Part shown: in pieces, positions 1 through 7,915 of the stretch | Numbering within the stretch: the stretch's first letter is position 1 | How the letters are laid out: each line of letters starts with the position of its first letter | Assembly (NCBI GenBank): GCA_963713815.1 | Contig: CAVQNH010000002.1 | Span: forward strand, 21,260-85,259 | DNA length: 64,000 nt | Origin: RYN-230 sp963713815 | GTDB lineage: Bacteria > Actinomycetota > Actinomycetes > Streptosporangiales > Streptosporangiaceae | Reading direction: 5' to 3' | The notes under the pieces: model-generated | The model's input: only the letters and a program-made list of their open reading frames with translations | Database searches by the model: none | Told to the model about the DNA's origin: nothing | Position numbers and translations under genes: made by a program

Positions 1-2
1 GG

Positions 3-89
3 TCCATCCGTGACCAGCTCAGCATCGAGGCGGCCGAGCAGGCGGGGATCACCATGTACGTGACCGGAGTGCGCCATTTCTTCCACTGA
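3..89 (+). CDS. purH: Bifunctional AICAR formyltransferase/IMP cyclohydrolase, C-terminal end (partial)
   Basis: Only the last 28 codons are in the window, read in frame 3 up to TGA at 87-89. The peptide ends in GITMYVTGVRHFFH, the conserved PurH C-terminus (usual form GVTMYLTGVRHFxH), preceded by SIRD as in the family's GGSIRDxE stretch. PurH performs the last two steps of purine synthesis to IMP and uses 10-formyl-tetrahydrofolate. The next gene, folD, makes that cofactor, and purH-folD is a common actinobacterial neighbour pair. The 3' end of this gene resembles the unit of the tandem repeat that follows. Confidence 0.88.
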   Translation, partial: SIRDQLSIEAAEQAGITMYVTGVRHFFH

Positions 90-195
90 CCGGCTGCCTT
101 CCACTGACGGTCCGCCTTGCACCGGCGGTCCGCCTTGCACTGACGGTCCGCCTTCCACTGACGGTCCGCCTTCCACCGACGGGCCGGCTTGCACT
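88..195. repeat. 18-bp tandem repeat array between purH and folD
   Basis: Six consecutive 18-base copies with consensus GACGGTCCGCCTTCCACT lie at 88-105, 106-123, 124-141, 142-159, 160-177 and 178-195. Variation is mostly CTTCC/CTTGC and CACT/CACC. The phase begins inside the purH stop codon, and the last purH codons (TTCTTCCACTGAC) match the unit's end, so the array may have grown from the 3' end of purH. No ORF of note crosses it. Confidence 0.85.
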
Positions 196-209
196 GACGG
201 GGGTGAGGG

Positions 210-1064
210 ATGACGGCGACCATCCTGGACGGCAAGGCGACCGCCGCGGCGATCAAAGCCGAACTGGCCGGGCGGGTGGCCGCGCTGGCTGCCCGCGGCA
301 TCCGTCCCGGCCTGGGCACCGTCCTGGTCGGTGACGATCCGGGCAGCCGGGCCTACGTCAACGGCAAGCACCGGGACTGCGCCGAGGTGGGCATCGCCAG
401 CATCCGCCGGGACCTGCCCGCCGACGCGACCCAGGAGCAGGTCGAGGCGGTGGTGGACGAGCTGAACGCCGACCCGGCCTGCACCGGCTACATCGTCCAG
501 CTGCCGCTGCCGGCCGGGATCGACGCGAACGCGGTGCTGAGCCGGATCGATCCGGACAAGGACGCGGACGGGCTGCACCCGCTGAACCTGGGCCGCCTCG
601 TCCTGAACGATCCGGGACCGCTGCCCTGCACGCCACGGGGAATCGTGGAGCTGCTCCGCCGCTACGACGTGCCGATCGCCGGGGCCGACGTCACCGTGAT
701 CGGCCGCGGGATCACGGTGGGCCGGGCGCTGGGGCTGCTGCTGACCCGGCGCACGGAGAACGCCACGGTGACCCTCTGCCACACCGGGACCAAGGACCTG
801 GCCGGGCACACCCGGGCCGCGGACATCGTGGTGGTCGCCGCGGGCCGCCCCGGCCTGCTGACCCCGGACATGATCAGGCCCGGGGCGGCGGTCCTGGACG
901 TGGGGATAACCCGGACGGAGGCCGGCCTGGTCGGCGACGTCGCGCCCGATGTCCGGGAGGTGGCCGGCTATCTTGCCCCCATGCCTGGCGGGGTCGGCCC
1001 GATGACCCGGGCCATGCTGCTGGCCAACGTGGTCGACGCCGCGGAGGCGGGAGTAAGCTACTAG
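210..1064 (+). CDS. folD: Methylenetetrahydrofolate dehydrogenase/cyclohydrolase
   Basis: This 284-residue protein has the normal length for FolD, which interconverts 5,10-methylene-, 5,10-methenyl- and 10-formyl-tetrahydrofolate in the cytoplasm with NADP. Visible residues are Tyr49 and the catalytic Lys53 (YVNGK), Gln97 in VQLPLP and Asp120 in DADGLHP, all one position before the E. coli equivalents Y50, K54, Q98 and D121. The cofactor-binding stretch VIGRGITVGRALGLLL lies near 163-178, and the C-terminal signature is APMPGGVGPMTRAMLL. GGGTGAGGG just before the ATG acts as ribosome-binding site. It follows purH, whose formyltransferase step uses its product. Confidence 0.96.
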   Translation: MTATILDGKATAAAIKAELAGRVAALAARGIRPGLGTVLVGDDPGSRAYVNGKHRDCAEVGIASIRRDLPADATQEQVEAVVDELNADPACTGYIVQLPLPAGIDANAVLSRIDPDKDADGLHPLNLGRLVLNDPGPLPCTPRGIVELLRRYDVPIAGADVTVIGRGITVGRALGLLLTRRTENATVTLCHTGTKDLAGHTRAADIVVVAAGRPGLLTPDMIRPGAAVLDVGITRTEAGLVGDVAPDVREVAGYLAPMPGGVGPMTRAMLLANVVDAAEAGVSY

Positions 1065-1079
1065 TAAGTAACATCCTGG

Positions 1080-1145
1080 CCAGCCCACCGCTGGCCCCCC
1101 GGGCCGGCTCCGCCGGACTCTAGGGGGACCCCCGGGGGGCGGGCC
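1080..1145 (+). terminator. Possible folD terminator hairpin
   Basis: The folD-etfB gap contains CCCCCGGG and, about 30 bases later, CCCGGGGG, which can pair as an 8-bp stem with a smaller GCCGG-type stem between them. There is no T-run, which is common for actinobacterial terminators. The call rests on base pairing alone. Confidence 0.35.
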
Positions 1146-1257
1146 GCAAAACACCATTTGGCACTCTTAAGATGCGCCGCCGCCTACCGGGCCCAGCCTG
1201 GCCAGTCAGAGGCCAGTCCTGGTTTGCGGCAACTGAGGCAGGAGGTTGGCCGCCGGC

Positions 1258-2037
1258 ATGAACATCGTCGTTTGCGTGAAACAGGTGCCGGACACGTGGG
1301 CGGAACGGACCCTGAGGCCCGAGGACTCACGCCTGGACCGGGCGTCGGTCGACGGGGTCATCAACGAACTCGACGAGTACGCCATCGAGGAAGGCCTGCG
1401 CCTGGCCGAGGCGCACGGGGGCGAGGTCACGATCCTGACCATGGGCCCGGAGAAGGCCAGCGAGTCGATCCGCAAGGCGCTGTCCATGGGCGCGGACAAG
1501 GCGGTGCACATCATCGACGACGCCCTGGCCGGATCGGACGCGCTGGAGACGTCGGCGGTCATGGCCCAGGTCCTGGGCCGGATCGGGTTCGACCTGGTCA
1601 TCCTGGGTGCGGAGTCCACCGACGCGCGGATGGGCGTGATGGCCGCCATGCTGGCCGAGCGGCTCGGCGTCCCGCAGGTCTCGCTGGCCAGCAAGGTCGA
1701 GGTGGACGGGAGCACGCTGCGGATCCACCGCCAGCAGGACTACGGCTACGACAAGGTCGAGTCCAGCCTGCCCGCCGTGATCAGCGTGGTGGAGAAGATC
1801 AACGAGCCGCGGTACCCCTCGTTCAAGGGCATCATGGCGGCCAAGAAGAAGCCGGTCGAGACGGTCACCCTGGCCGACACCGGGATCGGCGCGGACCAGG
1901 TCGGCCTGGCCTCGGCGGCGACCGCGGTGGTCAGCTTCGCGAAGCGGCCGCCGCGGCAGGCGGGCACGGTCGTCAAGGACGAGGGCGACGGCGGGTCCAA
2001 GGCGGCCGAGTTCCTCGCCGCGCAGAAGTTCATCTGA
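1258..2037 (+). CDS. etfB: Electron transfer flavoprotein beta subunit
   Basis: This 259-residue protein begins MNIVVCVKQVPDTW, the standard EtfB N-terminus. EtfB binds AMP and, with EtfA, forms a soluble FAD heterodimer that passes electrons from acyl-CoA and other dehydrogenases to the quinone pool. Further signatures are INELDEYAIEEGLRL near 34 and GAESTDARMGVM near 120, followed by the QQDYGYDKVESSLPAVI block. The ATG at 1258 is chosen because the protein matches from there and AGGAGG lies at 1240-1245; a TTG at 1246 abuts that site and is unlikely. etfA follows after 56 bases. Confidence 0.95.
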   Translation: MNIVVCVKQVPDTWAERTLRPEDSRLDRASVDGVINELDEYAIEEGLRLAEAHGGEVTILTMGPEKASESIRKALSMGADKAVHIIDDALAGSDALETSAVMAQVLGRIGFDLVILGAESTDARMGVMAAMLAERLGVPQVSLASKVEVDGSTLRIHRQQDYGYDKVESSLPAVISVVEKINEPRYPSFKGIMAAKKKPVETVTLADTGIGADQVGLASAATAVVSFAKRPPRQAGTVVKDEGDGGSKAAEFLAAQKFI

Positions 2038-2093
2038 GCCTCAGGTCATCTGGGCAGCGGTTCATCTGAGCAGGGAAGGAAGGACGGCCGACC

Positions 2094-3059
2094 ATGGCTG
2101 AGGTTCTGGTTCTCGTCGAGCACGACGGCGAGACGGTCAAGAAGGTTACCGGTGAGCTGCTCACCCTGGCCCGCCAGTTCGGCGAGCCCGCGGCGGTCTG
2201 GATCGGCGCGGGCGCGGAGGGCGGCCGGGAGCGGCTGGCCGAGTTCGGCGCGGCCAAGGTCTACGTGGCCGACGGCGGCGACATCGACGACTACGTGGTC
2301 GCCCCCACGGCCGAGGTGCTGGCCGGGCTGGTCGCGCAGAAGTCCCCGGCGGCCGTGCTGCTCGCCGCCACCGGCGAGGGCAAGGAAGTCGCCGGCCGGC
2401 TGGCGGTCAAGATCGGCTCTGGCGTCATCACTGACGCGGTCGGGCTCACCGCGGGCGACGGCGGACTGGTCGCCGAGCAGTCCATCTTCGGGGGCGCGAT
2501 CGTCGTCCAGTCCACCGTGAAGACGGGGACCCCGATCATCGCGGTCCGGCCCAACTCCGTCGCGGCCGAGCCCGCACCGGCGGCGGCCGAGATCGAGCCG
2601 GCCGGGGTCGAGCTCAGCGACGCGGCCAAGGCGGCCAGGATCACCGAGCGCGTCGTGGCCGAGCGTGGCGAGCGGCCCGAGCTCACCGAGGCCGCGATCG
2701 TGGTCTCCGGCGGCCGCGGCGTCGGCAACGCCGACAACTTCGCCCTGATCGAGAAGCTGGCCGACTCCCTCGGCGCGGCCGTGGGCGCGTCCCGGGCGGC
2801 CACCGACGCGGGCTGGTACCCGCACCAGTTCCAGGTGGGCCAGACGGGGAAGACCGTCTCGCCGCAGCTGTACCTGGCGGTGGGCATCTCCGGGGCGATC
2901 CAGCACCGGGCCGGCATGCAGACCTCCAAGACCATCATGGTGATCAACAAGGACCCCGAGGCGCCGATCTTCGAGCTCGCCGACTTCGGCGTGGTCGGCG
3001 ACCTGTTCGCGGTGGTGCCGCAGCTGACCGAGGAGGTCGAGCGGCGCGCGGCGAACTAG
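2094..3059 (+). CDS. etfA: Electron transfer flavoprotein alpha subunit
   Basis: This 321-residue subunit holds the FAD-binding C-terminal domain of the ETF heterodimer. The FAD signature is clear from about residue 203: SGGRGVG, then GASRAATDAGW, QTGKTVSPQLY, GISGAIQHRAGM and INKDPEAPIFELADFGVVGD. Length and ending are normal. AAGGAAGGA precedes the ATG at 2094. It is cotranscribed with etfB and most likely serves acyl-CoA dehydrogenase-type donors encoded elsewhere. Confidence 0.95.
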   Translation: MAEVLVLVEHDGETVKKVTGELLTLARQFGEPAAVWIGAGAEGGRERLAEFGAAKVYVADGGDIDDYVVAPTAEVLAGLVAQKSPAAVLLAATGEGKEVAGRLAVKIGSGVITDAVGLTAGDGGLVAEQSIFGGAIVVQSTVKTGTPIIAVRPNSVAAEPAPAAAEIEPAGVELSDAAKAARITERVVAERGERPELTEAAIVVSGGRGVGNADNFALIEKLADSLGAAVGASRAATDAGWYPHQFQVGQTGKTVSPQLYLAVGISGAIQHRAGMQTSKTIMVINKDPEAPIFELADFGVVGDLFAVVPQLTEEVERRAAN

Positions 3060-3127
3060 GTGCAGGCCCGGAACACGTTCCGCGGCGTGCCGGCGGAACC
3101 AGATCGCCCACTAGGCTGAAATCCGTC

Positions 3128-4372
3128 ATGGGGTACATCGACTACGCGGCCGCGCGCCCGCGGCCGGCCGAGGACTGCGTGGTCTACCTGGACCACGCGG
3201 CCACCACGCCGATGCTGCCTGAGGCCCTCGCGGCGATGACCGAAGAGCTGGGCCAGCTGGGCAACCCCTCGTCCCTGCACAACGCCGGCCGCCGCGCCCG
3301 CCGCGTGGTGGAGGAGTCGCGGGAGCAGATCGCCGAGGTGTTCGGCGCCCGGCCCAGCGAGGTGATCTTCACCAGCGGCGGCACCGAGGCCGACAACCTC
3401 GCGGTCAAGGGCCTGTACTGGGCGCGCCGCGCGGCCGCGCTGGCCCCCGGCGCTGGCCCGTCCAGAACCGCGCCCCGCCGGGTGCTGGCCACCGCGATCG
3501 AGCACCACGCGGTGCTGGACTCGGTGCACTGGCTGGCCGGGCACGAGGACGCCGAGGAGTACTGGCTGCCGGTGGACGAGGCCGGGGTGCTCCAGCCCGC
3601 CGCGCTGGCCGAGGCCATCGCCGCCGACCCGGACGCCGTCGCCCTGGTCACCGTGATGTGGGCCAACAACGAGGTGGGCGTGGTACAGCCGATCGCCGAG
3701 CTCGCCGCGCTGGCCCGGGAGCACGGCATCCCGTTCCACACCGACGCGGTGCAGGCGGCGGGCCAGCTGCCGGTCAGCTTCGCGGGCAGCGGCGCGGACG
3801 CGATGACCGTCACCGGGCACAAGTTCGGCGGCCCGGTGGGCGCGGGCGCGCTGCTGCTGGCCCGCGGGGTCCAGCCGGTGCCCGTCCTGCACGGCGGCGG
3901 CCAGGAGAGCGAGGTGCGCTCGGGCACCCTGGACGCCCCGGCCATCCGCGCGTTCGCGGTCGCGGCGGCGGTCATGGCCGGGCGCCGGGACGAGGAGGCC
4001 GCCCGGCTGGCCAAGCTGCGCGACGACCTGATCGCCCAGGTCACGGCGGCCGTTCCGGATGCCGTCCTCAACGGCCCGCCCGCCGGGCCCGGCCGGCTGC
4101 CCGGCAACGCGCACTTCTCCTTCCCCGGCTGCGAGGGCGACGCGCTGCTGATGCTGCTCGACGCCAAGGGCATCGCCTGCTCGACCGGGTCGGCCTGCAC
4201 CGCTGGCGTGGCCCAGCCCAGCCACGTGCTGCTCGCCATGGGCGCGGACGAGGCCAGGTCCCGCGGGTCGCTGCGCTTCTCGCTGGGCCACACCTCCACC
4301 CAGGATGACGTGGACGCGCTGGGCGCGGCCATCGGGGAGGCCGTGCAGCGGGCCCGGCGCGCCGCCCGCTGA
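3128..4372 (+). CDS. Cysteine desulfurase, NifS/IscS type
   Basis: This 414-residue PLP enzyme releases sulfur from L-cysteine as an enzyme persulfide. Motifs are YLDHAATTPM near residue 19, IEHHAVLDS, HTDAVQAAGQ, the PLP-binding lysine in VTGHKFGGP (Lys232) and the catalytic loop STGSACTAG (Cys357). The roughly 17 residues before YLDHAATTPM are not typical, so the true start could lie slightly downstream. In many actinobacteria this gene lies directly beside mnmA and supplies its sulfur. Here a sigma-factor pair separates the two. Confidence 0.93.
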   Translation: MGYIDYAAARPRPAEDCVVYLDHAATTPMLPEALAAMTEELGQLGNPSSLHNAGRRARRVVEESREQIAEVFGARPSEVIFTSGGTEADNLAVKGLYWARRAAALAPGAGPSRTAPRRVLATAIEHHAVLDSVHWLAGHEDAEEYWLPVDEAGVLQPAALAEAIAADPDAVALVTVMWANNEVGVVQPIAELAALAREHGIPFHTDAVQAAGQLPVSFAGSGADAMTVTGHKFGGPVGAGALLLARGVQPVPVLHGGGQESEVRSGTLDAPAIRAFAVAAAVMAGRRDEEAARLAKLRDDLIAQVTAAVPDAVLNGPPAGPGRLPGNAHFSFPGCEGDALLMLLDAKGIACSTGSACTAGVAQPSHVLLAMGADEARSRGSLRFSLGHTSTQDDVDALGAAIGEAVQRARRAAR

Positions 4373-4507
4373 CCGTCCGCACCTGGCCGGGCTTCAGTCT
4401 TTCCGCAACGAACCGCTCACGGCGCCATCCCCCGCACCGCTGAATCCCTGCCCGTGGAGAACCGGGCGAAAGGTTCCGCGCCTGCCGGCCATGGAGAGGC
4501 TGAAGAC

Positions 4508-5277
4508 ATGGCCGAGCGTGAGGAGCCGCGTGTGCCCGGCACCACGGACCACCAGCGAGACAAGGAGCGCCGGTTCGCCGCGCTCTACCAGGCGTACTAC
4601 CGCCCCATCCTGGCCTACGCGGTACGCCGCGTCGAAGCGGCTGAGGACGCCGCTGACGTAGTCGCCGACGTGTTCACGACCGCCTGGCGGCGGATTGATG
4701 AGCTGCCCGATGCCCCGGCGGATCGGCTGTGGCTGTACGGCGTGGCCCAGCGGGTGGTCGCAGGACGCCGCCGGTCAGCCCGGCGGCTGGGTCGCCTGAT
4801 CGCGCGGCTGCGGGCCGACTCCAGCACCCGGCCACTGAGCCAGCCAGGACCGGGCCAGCCAGGACCGGGCCAGCCAGGACCGGGCCAGCCAGGACCGGGC
4901 CAGCCAGGACCGGGCCAGCCAGGACCGGGCCAGCCAGGACCGGGCCAGCCGGACTGCGGGATGCCATGTCGGACCGGGTGCTCGCCGCGCTCGGCCGGCT
5001 CTCCGACCGGGAGCGCGAAGCGCTCCAGTTAGTGCTCTGGGAAGAGTTGTCGCACGCCGACGCGGCCCAGGTCCTCGGGTGCTCAGCCAACGCGGTGGCG
5101 ATCCGCGTGCACCGGGCCAAGACCCGGCTGCGCAGCGAGTTGTCCGCCACCGAACCGTCTGCCACCGAGCGCGCTGGCACCGAGCGCGCTGGCACCGGGC
5201 GCGCTGGCACTGAGATGTCGGACCCCCGGTCCGTCCCGGCGATCACCCCGGCCCACACCTGGATGAACAGGAGCTGA
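4508..5277 (+). CDS. ECF-type RNA polymerase sigma factor, frame-disrupted
   Basis: The first part (from ATG 4508, with GGAGAGG at 4493-4499) encodes sigma-70 region 2: RFAALYQAYYRPILAYAVRRV, then DAADVVADVFTTAWRRIDELP and WLYGVAQRVV. The frame then crosses a 15-bp repeat array as QPGPG units and ends at 5032 without region 4. Region 4 is present in another frame (frame 2 to frame 1, net minus one base), starting near 4960: LSDREREALQLVLWEELSHADAAQVLGCSANAVAIRVHRAK. A single base change inside the repeats would rejoin them. The C-terminus carries a second 15-bp repeat coding ERAGT units. It could be a sequence error, a broken gene or recoding. The next gene starts 2 bases after its stop. Confidence 0.8.
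4841..4950. repeat. 15-bp minisatellite in the sigma-factor linker
   Basis: Seven perfect copies of CAGCCAGGACCGGGC run from 4841 to 4945, followed by a partial CAGCC. In the upstream sigma frame they read QPGPG; in the frame that reaches region 4 they read ARTGP-like units. Both frames are open through the array. The same unit occurs at 27406-27454 in gatA. Confidence 0.95.
5167..5211. repeat. 15-bp tandem repeat at the sigma-factor C-terminus
   Basis: Three copies of GAGCGCGCTGGCACC, the last with two changes, lie at 5167-5181, 5182-5196 and 5197-5211. In the region-4 frame they encode ERAGT, ERAGT, GRAGT. The unit differs from the array at 4841. Confidence 0.85.
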
Positions 5278-5279
5278 TC

Positions 5280-6417
5280 ATGGATCTCGACATGCTGGTG
5301 GCCGGGGCCGACCCGGCCCGTCACGCCGACCTGCCGGGCCCGGACTCGGCCGAGGCCGCGCGTCTCTACCGCCAGATCACCGCGCGTGCCCCCCGGCGGC
5401 GCCGGACGCGTCCGGCCGTCTCGGCGGTGGTCACCGGACTCGTGGTCGCGGCCGCCGCGACGGCCCTGCTGCTTGCGAACCTTCCGGGCAGCACGGGCCG
5501 GAGCAGCACCAGCAGGGCCAGGGCGGCGCCCGATCGGGGTCGGTGGCCGCGATTCTCGCTGCGGCGGCGGTAGCCGCTGGTCATGGCGCGGGCGCGGGCC
5601 ACCCGCCCGGCCCCGGGCAGTACCTCTACGTCCAGGAAATTGACGCCAAAGGACTCAGCAACAACTCCACGCGGGCGTGCCCGGTAGCTCCCATGACGGT
5701 TCATGCCTGGGTGGCCGTTGACGGGTCGGGACGTCAGATCGGGACCTTTCCGGCCCGGTGCTCGGCGATGAACTTCGAACAGACCTACACCAGGGGCGGC
5801 CTACCCTGGTGGCTGTACGGGGTCGTCCAGGCGGACACCCTCCCCACCAGCCCGAAGGCGCTGGAGAGGGCGATTGTGAGGCGGTTCGAGCACGGGCACT
5901 CCCGGCCCAGCGCAACCTTCGTGTACGCCGCCACGTTCCTGAATGCCGGATCGACGGCCAAGCTGCGGGCGGCGCTGTACCGGGTGATCGAGTCGCTGCC
6001 CGGGGTGCAGAACCTAGGCCCGGCCACGGACCGGCGGGGGCGTCACGGCCAGGCGGTGGGGCTGGTCACCAGCGGGACCCGGGAGGTGCTCATCTTCGAC
6101 CCGGCCAGCACCGTGGTCCTGGAGCGGAAATGGTCGCGGTCGCGCCGGAGCAGAGCGGGAACAACATGCTCCCCGCGGGCACGGTCATGCAGTACACCGA
6201 GTACCTCCGGGCGGGCGTGGTGAACTCGGACACCGCGACCCCGTCGGCCACCCCCGGTTCCGCGACCCACTCGGCCATCCACACTCCCGCGACACCAGCG
6301 CCCCGGGCCGGCGCCGCGTCACCGTCGCCCAGCGCCGGGAGCGCGTCACCGTCACCCAGCGCAGGCACACCCCCGCCGTCGGCCGCCGCCACTCCGTCGT
6401 CTGCCGGAGTCAGCTGA
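5280..6417 (+). CDS. CU044_5270-type membrane protein paired with the sigma factor, frame-disrupted
   Basis: The ATG lies 2 bases after the sigma stop. Three frames carry consecutive parts. 5280-5540 gives a soluble start and a hydrophobic segment (VSAVVTGLVVAAAATALLLA). About 5543-6130 gives GQYLYVQE, then VDGSGRQIG and a domain with LPGVQNLGP, TDRRGRHGQAVGLV and EVLIFDPAS. From about 6130 comes QYTEYLRAGVV and a Pro/Ser/Ala-rich tail. Each junction is a net minus-one change. The layout matches the CU044_5270 family found next to ECF sigma genes in Streptosporangiales. It is likely a membrane-anchored sigma partner, but regulation of the sigma factor is inferred from position only. Confidence 0.65.
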
Positions 6418-6518
6418 CGGGACGTCACGCCATCCCCTGCTGCGGCCCCACGGGGGCGGCCGCAGCAGGCGCTGGCGTGGCACGGAACCTGCCCGGCGGC
6501 GCGTAGGCTCGGTAGACG

Positions 6519-7622
6519 ATGAACCGTCTTCGCGTGCTGGCCGCCATGTCCGGGGGAGTGGACTCCGCGGTCGCCGCCGCCCGCGCCGCAGACGCCGGTC
6601 ACGACGTGACCGGCGTCCATCTCGCGCTGTCCTCGAATCCCCAGTCGTACCGCTCCGGCGCCCGGGGCTGCTGCACGGTGGAGGACGCCCGGGACGCCCG
6701 CCGGGCCGCGGACGTGATCGGCATCCCGTTCTACGTGTGGGACATGGCCGAGCGGTTCGACCGTGACGTGGTCGCGGACTTCGTGGCCGAGTACGCCGCG
6801 GGCCGCACACCCAACCCCTGCCTGCGCTGCAACGAGAAGATCAAGTTCGCGGCGGTACTCGACCGGGCCATCGCCCTCGGGTTCGACGCGGTCTGCACCG
6901 GCCATCACGCCCGGCTCGATGACGGCCGTCTGGTCCGCAGCGTGGACCCGGGCAAGGACCAGTCCTACGTGCTGGCCGTCCTCACCCGTGAGCAGCTGAG
7001 CCGGTCCATGTTCCCGCTGGGCTCCTCGACCAAGGCCGAGGTCCGCGAGGAAGCCGCGGCGCGGGGGATGGCGGTGGCCAGCAAGCCGGACAGCCACGAC
7101 GTCTGCTTCATCCCGGACGGGGACACGCGGTCGTTCCTGGCGGGCCGGCTGGGCGACGCGCCGGGCCGCATCGTGGCCGAGGACGGGACGCCGGTCGGCA
7201 CGCACGACGGGGCCTTCGGCTTCACCATCGGCCAGCGCAAGGGGCTGCGGGTCGGGGTGCCGGCCCCGGACGGACGGCCACGCTACGTGCTGGACATCGA
7301 GCCGGTCTCCCGGACCGTGACCGTGGGGCCGCGCGAGTCCCTGGACGTGCAGGAGATCCTGGCCGAGCGGCCGGTGTGGAGCGGGTGCGAGCCGCTGCGC
7401 GAGCCGCGCGACTGCCTGGTCCAGCTGCGGGCCCACGGCGAGGTCCACCGGGCCACCGCCGGGCTGGCGGGTGACCTGCTCCGGATCACCCTGGACCGGC
7501 CGGCCCAGGGCGTGGCCAGGGGCCAGGCCGCGGTCCTGTACGAGGGCGACACCGTGCTGGGCAGCGGCACCATCAGCGAGACCCGCACCGGGGCGCTCGC
7601 CTCGGTGGAATCCTCCCGCTGA
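6519..7622 (+). CDS. mnmA: tRNA-specific 2-thiouridylase
   Basis: This 367-residue enzyme thiolates U34 of tRNA-Lys, -Glu and -Gln using ATP and persulfide sulfur. The N-terminal PP-loop SGGVDS is at residues 11-16. The catalytic cysteines are Cys101 in NPCLRCNEKIKF and Cys196 in DSHDVCFIP, matching E. coli C102 and C199. A central FTIGQRKGL and a C-terminal beta-barrel follow. The sulfur donor is probably the desulfurase at 3128. Two of its substrate tRNAs (Gln and Glu) are also encoded in this window. Confidence 0.96.
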   Translation: MNRLRVLAAMSGGVDSAVAAARAADAGHDVTGVHLALSSNPQSYRSGARGCCTVEDARDARRAADVIGIPFYVWDMAERFDRDVVADFVAEYAAGRTPNPCLRCNEKIKFAAVLDRAIALGFDAVCTGHHARLDDGRLVRSVDPGKDQSYVLAVLTREQLSRSMFPLGSSTKAEVREEAAARGMAVASKPDSHDVCFIPDGDTRSFLAGRLGDAPGRIVAEDGTPVGTHDGAFGFTIGQRKGLRVGVPAPDGRPRYVLDIEPVSRTVTVGPRESLDVQEILAERPVWSGCEPLREPRDCLVQLRAHGEVHRATAGLAGDLLRITLDRPAQGVARGQAAVLYEGDTVLGSGTISETRTGALASVESSR

Positions 7623-7829
7623 TCCCGCTGGGCTGCGGCCCTGGCCTGGCTAATCCGTGTTCTGGGCGCTGTGCCTCCATGCTGTGCCTGCCCGCACGCT
7701 CAGTTCGCCGCATATATCCGGCCAAATCCGTGCATGAGATCCCCAATCCTGGGAACTGCGGCCGAATCGTGTCAGCACTCATTCATTGCGGCGTGGCAGG
7801 CTAGCAAAAGTTCCCCAGAAGTGCATCCC

Positions 7830-7858
7830 TTGTTACAGGTGGGGAAAGGCTCTAGCGT
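7830..7858 (+). promoter_or_regulatory. Candidate promoter of the trehalose importer operon
   Basis: TTGTTA at 7830-7835 and TAGCGT at 7853-7858 are separated by exactly 17 bases, a good housekeeping-type promoter. It lies 58 bases before the ATG of the lipoprotein gene. The rest of the 7623-7915 gap shows no ORF or repeat that I can support. Confidence 0.6.
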
Positions 7859-7915
7859 TGGCGTCAACGGCAGGGGTGACAGGTGCAAAGAAGCATCAGG
7901 GCCGCGGGAGGCACC

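Noticed and set aside
4454..4507. Upstream GTG start for the sigma factor
   Set aside because: The ATG at 4508 has a better-placed GGAGAGG, and the extra 18 residues show no family similarity.
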